From the NCBI GenBank assembly GCA_941918925.1, contig OW799237.1, positions 18,581,201 through 18,645,200 of the forward strand: a DNA stretch of 64,000 nt, given 5' to 3'. The stretch is from Phyto melanocephala (lineage: Eukaryota; Arthropoda; Insecta; Diptera; Rhinophoridae). The notes under the pieces were generated by a model. That model saw nothing but the letters and a program-made list of their open reading frames with translations, was not told the origin of the DNA and searched no databases. This document shows positions 59,935 to 64,000 of this stretch, one piece after another. The translations under genes and the position numbers were made by a program. Positions within the stretch are counted from its first letter, which is position 1. Each line of letters opens with the position of its first letter.

Positions 59935-60410
59935 TCACCTGTGGTGTCAAGGGTTTAAATACCTTTGTCATTCCATTTATAATTTCTACAATATTTCTTT
60001 CCGACCTTTTAGAGTGTATAATTTATAAAAGCTAGTGACTAGGAGGGTCGTTTAAGCAATGTCAATTTGTTAGTAGGCTGGTTGGGATCAATTTCAAAAC
60101 CACCGCATATAATAGAGATCAATATGTGGTAGGTGACTAATTGGCAAAGTTATAGACAAAAATATTTTTTAAAATTACATATTTTTCTAAATATATAAAA
60201 TTAATAACGCTTCTTTTTTATTGCTGGATATTTTAAAGACAAAAAAATTAAAGATGTATTTTCGAAAACTATTGCTGAGAAAATTGACTATTTAATCGGT
60301 TAGGAACTATCTGAGATATAAGCACATAAATACAACTAATTCAATGTTTTGCCTAAAATTTACAATCAGAAACTGATTGATTTTAGCTGCTGGACCACTG
60401 GGATGAGCAA

Positions 60411-60878
60411 CGATGATGATGATGTTCCGCTATTCTCCTGCTTGGGAGCAAACGGTCACAATTAGAGATTTCCATCGATTGCGATCGGGAGCTATTTGCA
60501 CAGCTTCATTCCAGGTACATTGTGCTAAAGATAGTTGATTTAGCGTTGTTGTATGCCAGGTTATCCTTGGGCGTCATCGTCGACGGGAATCTTGTGGATT
60601 ATACATCAGAGCGGCTTTTGCGATTGTGTTTGTTGATCTGAGCGTGTGGCCGATCCATCCAAATTTTTGCCTTAAGATGTCTTGGTAGATTGGTGTCTGT
60701 TTTGTCTCATGTAGCAGAGTTGCTGATCATGTTTGGCCAGAAGCATCTGATAATGTGGCGTAGACAACGGTTGGCGATTGTTTGGAGCCTCCTTGTAGCG
60801 CATTTATTAAGGCCCCAAGTTTCACATCCATAAAGAAGGATGGGTTTAATGCAGGTGTTGAAGATTTTTAATTTAACA
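60411..60878 (-). mobile_element. 5'-truncated RTE-like LINE with 11-bp target duplication
   Basis: The insert is bounded by perfect 11-bp repeats GGGATGAGCAA (60400-60410 and 60879-60889). On the minus strand it encodes KLKIFNTCIKPILLYGCETW, RRLQTIANRCLRHIIR and WPNMISN. After one shift it encodes KFGWIGHTLRSTNTIAKAAL, NPQDSRRR.RPRITWHTTTL and DRNRWKSLIVTVCSQAGE, with a stop at 60430-60432. This is the C-terminal part of an RTE-like LINE ORF. The 3' end is a short ATC/CAT repeat, consistent with the microsatellite tails of RTE elements. It has one shift and few stops, so it is much younger than the DINE host. Confidence 0.75.
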
Positions 60879-61407
60879 GGGATGAGCAATATTGATAACA
60901 AAAGAAAGGGTTTAACTAGAAAAATGTAATACACTATAAAAAAAAACTTTAAATCCATGATGGCCGCTACTACAAAATGTCACACAATAAGATTGTATAT
61001 GGATCAAATCTAGTAATTCAACACCCTCAATATTATTGTCAAACGACATGGCTTAGCCAGTAAAAAACAAAAAACTTTGAAACTTTTTAAGTTCAAGATG
61101 GAGTAGGAAACTAAATGGTGGATATATGGATCAAATATCGTAACTACGGCTTTGACTTCTGCAACCTCCCCAATATTGGTACCAAATAAAATGGATTGAC
61201 CAGTAGAATAAAGTCAACTAAGAAAATTATAAAATACAATATTTGATCTCAAACAAAATGCTGAATAATTTATTTGTTCCAACCACATCAGTATAAGTTC
61301 AAATAAAAGGCCTTAACTAAAATGTAAAATCAAAGATGTCGCCTGATATAATAGAGTAAATGGCGTATAATATGAAATATGAATTTAAGATTATGCTACC
61401 ATGTAGT

Positions 61408-61644
61408 TGGGGTGCCCCGGTGGACTAGTCAGTAGTATGCTGGTATACTAGTTTTGGGGTTGCGTGTTCAAATCTCGCCAGAGACTCTGGATTTGTCTTC
61501 TTTTTCTCTTCTATTCTAACAATTGCTATTCCTATTATATTCTTCTCCTTATTTCTCTATTAAAGCGCCACAATGGACCGTAATAGCTTACGGGTGAGGG
61601 TGTGAGGAAAACTTTGCACCAGCCCTACCTACCTACCTTACTAC
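61408..61644 (+). mobile_element. tRNA-derived SINE with 12-bp target duplication
   Basis: The 237-bp insert is flanked by perfect 12-bp repeats CTACCATGTAGT (61396-61407 and 61645-61656). The head GGTGCCCCGGTGGACTAGTC leads to GTGTTCAAATCTCG, which holds a B-box-like GTTCAAATC, and an A-box-like stretch lies about 35 bp before it. The unrelated body is CT-rich (TCTTCTTTTTCTCTTCTATT). The tail is a (TACC)n repeat. This is the layout of a tRNA-derived SINE carrying an internal RNA polymerase III promoter. The 3' tail should match the LINE that mobilises it, but no LINE here has a TACC tail. Confidence 0.75.
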
Positions 61645-61732
61645 CTACCATGTAGTAACTTAACCTGTGTACATAATGGTGAAGAGCGTTTTCTGATTCG
61701 GCGTGGGAGAATATATTATTCTTACTTGTTTT

Positions 61733-64000
61733 GTTTATGTATTTTTTTAATTGAAGTTGAAATTGAAATGAAAGTTGAAATTGAAATGATGATTGAAATG
61801 ATTTAATGGCATTAATTATATATGATGATCATTGTATTTTATTTATGGACTTTGGCATTCAAGGTTCAAGCTAAGTGAAGAAAAACATAATCTGCTGACG
61901 AATCAAGACTACCCATTGGCCCTTAATAAGATATTAGAGACTACATTGGTTGTATGTTTATAGTGAAACATAATTTTGTTTTTATATCAATTTATTAATT
62001 TTATATAAAATTAATTTTATAAATAGAATATCGTCGCTACTCCAATCGGTTATTTGACTATTTTAAAAACTTTTTTATTACACAATTTTTAACCTCTATT
62101 GGTCAAATAGCTATTCATGAGACCATTTATGGATATCTTGATTGGTTGAAATATAAAAAATAGTGTTCATGAGTCAAATTTTTTTTACTCTCCTTAAACT
62201 TAGTAAAAACAACACAAACATAACTGAAATGGTTAGAGCAACGACGACGTCCAATTATTAATTTTAAAAAATTATTTTTCGTTTGTTTTTAATTTTCTTT
62301 AAAAAAAACTTAAATAATAAAATAAATCAATAAAATTTAATCAATATTTTATATTAAAAAATTTATTGGATAGTTTTTTATTATACATATTTTTTTGTTT
62401 TTAATTAATTTTAGACCCGTTTCTATAGCCTAAGCATATACTCTAGAAAATATGCAGCAGATTCAATAAACTAAAGATTTATCTGTTTAAGCTTTTAATG
62501 TGACAACATTAAATACATTTATTTGCAAAATTTTTATCTCTTCCTTTTAACCAAATTGTTTCTTCTTTTTAAGTATTTAGCAATTAATACAATTTCCTGG
62601 ACATTCCTTTTTGTATCACTGTACTCTTTCTCTACTTCCGTAGTTCTCCCATCATGATAGCAACGTTCTAACTTTTTAAAATTTTTTTTACCATTATTTC
62701 ACTTATAGCAGATACTTTTTATATATTTCTTAGCAATTATGTTAATTTTCAATGCAAATAACATTTAATTGAAGTGTTGGTTGTATTTTTATTTTGTTTT
62801 ACATTTTTTACCTCTACTATCTGGTTTGTAAATATTTAAATTTAGGTATTACTGGGTTTAATTTTGTTTTTTTTTAATATTTTCTACAGTACAAAACCAC
62901 ACCTTTATACCAGTACAAATGGTATTAAAAATGTAACCATATTTTCCGATATTATTGCAGCAAATAGAAAAAATATGCAAATACAAGTTAATGGTAATGG
63001 TGGCTTAAGCTAAAGTATTAATTGCCAATAATTATATTGGTTTTAGTTTCATTAAGTTTTTTCTTTCCTGTCTAATACGTAGTAAAAATAAACAGTAGAA
63101 TCTTTAAATATATTTAAATTGCTACAAAAACTTTGTTTATGTATATTTTTATATATACATACAAATGTTTAAAATCTGTTATTCAACATACGCTCTATTT
63201 AATTTTAATATGTTTCGCCTTAAAGTATGCAGCTATTGTGTGCACATCATTTAACTCTGGTATGTTTAAGTGTTTTTCCTTTTTTCTAATAAGTAGTTTT
63301 TCTTTTTTATGCTATTACTAACCATTTAGACCACATTACTGCAAAAAAAATTGTGCTCTTAACGTGGTAAATCGAAACTTAATTTATGACTGGCAGCAAT
63401 TATTTTTTCTATTTGAAACTCATTCTCCTTTTAATTTACATTTTTTTCCTTTATTATTCATTATATTGCAAACACCAAAGCAGAGGTTTATAATGTTTGC
63501 CTTAACAAAGATTTGTTGCATATTTTCCCTTTAAAGAAACATTTTCAGAGATGAAAGTTTAAGAAAAAGTAATTTCTTTAGAAGTCTAGCCAATGCTACG
63601 AGTTCCTCATTCAGATTGCCTCCTTTTTACACAGTTGGGTAACGCCGTTTCTTACGACGTTACATAAATTGTATTCGTAGTTATTGGTGTAGTCTACCAT
63701 CTGCAGATACTTGAGACTTTACTGTTTATTTGCCTTTAAGAAAAAATATAATTTTCTTTAAAACTGATATAGTGGGCCCATTAGTTTATACGTGATGCGA
63801 TAAGAGTGCCACCTGAGCAATAAGAGTGGCACCTGACTGTAAAAAAATGCCAATATTTCCGAGAATGTTATTTCCAGAAAGCAAGTATTTTAGACCGAAA
63901 TAGCGTATATTCATTCAGATGGCGAAGAGAGAGAGAGCTATATCCACAGTTAAATAGAGAAGATGCTGGTTAAAAGTTGAAAAACTATCTTAGAAACGTT
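61733..64000. other. AT-rich non-coding DNA
   Basis: No gene is supported. A short minus-strand frame after CTGCAG near 63704 (MVDYTNNYEYNLCNV) with a donor-like GTAAGA is too short to call. A GA run, (GA)n, lies near 63928-63936. Confidence 0.45.

Larger units (their letters stand above)
59935..61732 (+). mobile_element. Old DINE-1-like element, copy H, split by LINE and SINE
   Basis: The left end GTATACTCTTCACCTGTGGTG is given in parts (GTATACTCTTCACC, GTGGTGTCAAGGG). TTTGTCATTCCATTTATAAT, TTTCCGACCTTTTAGAG and GGAGGGTCGTTTAAGCAATG follow. The right end GATTCGGCGTGGGAGAATAT...TCTTACTTGTTT lies at 61696-61732. Between them are a LINE insert (60411-60878) and a SINE insert (61408-61644), each with its own target duplication. 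The host copy is strongly diverged from copies A-E. Confidence 0.5.

Noticed and set aside
61408..61490. Functional tRNA gene
   Set aside because: The B-box is present, but the cloverleaf cannot be completed, and the segment is the head of a 237-bp SINE with its own target duplication.

Overview
The window looks like an accessory, repeat-laden piece of a nuclear genome from a higher (probably calyptrate) fly. The evidence is a very AT-rich background, dispersed DINE-1/mini-me-like repeats with (GTCY)n tracts, many Tc1/mariner relics, a hAT element whose inverted repeat resembles Hermes of the house fly, and two genes of the fly cysteine-rich family I recognise as DUF1431. Genus and species cannot be read from the sequence. 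I see no rRNA, functional tRNA, CRISPR array or bacterial-style operon.

Only two intact protein-coding genes are well supported. Both are single-exon, cysteine-rich proteins with mitochondrial-presequence-like N-termini. They lie tail to tail, at 8573-9337 (+) and 11760-12671 (-). They are diverged paralogs sharing a CCG(D/N)PCP / RxDxLxY / YQQTWxECP core. The 2.4 kb between them holds a 5'-truncated LINE with a clean 12-bp target duplication and a TTAGG-like tail.

The rest is mostly mobile DNA. Three non-autonomous Helitrons (433-1308, 5568-5956, 45069-46163) have TC...CTAG ends and tandem GC-rich hairpin boxes. At least eight DINE-1-like copies or remnants occur; one has an inverted centre, and one carries a foldback element plus a second DINE subfamily nested inside it. 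Six decayed Tc1/mariner transposases are present, one with an internal tandem duplication and one with an internal deletion. There are also LINE relics (21.7-23.2, 51.6-52.2, 58.1-58.3 and 60.4-60.9 kb), a tRNA-derived SINE with a 12-bp target duplication (61408-61644), a 1.16-kb hAT element with an 8-bp target duplication (50011-51172), and several inverted-repeat (MITE-like) elements, including a perfect 37-bp-arm hairpin at 43754-43880.

The long remaining stretches (3.4-5.5, 15.1-17.7, 18.4-21.7, 27.6-29.4, 35.5-37.7, 46.2-50.0, 52.2-59.9 and 61.7-64.0 kb) are AT-rich, microsatellite-speckled DNA that reads like intergenic or large-intron sequence. A few short open stretches with good splice-like borders are reported as leads only. 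I found no convincing new multi-gene system. The most unusual items are the DUF1431 pair, the perfect hairpin, the inverted-centre DINE copy and the Helitron hairpin arrays.
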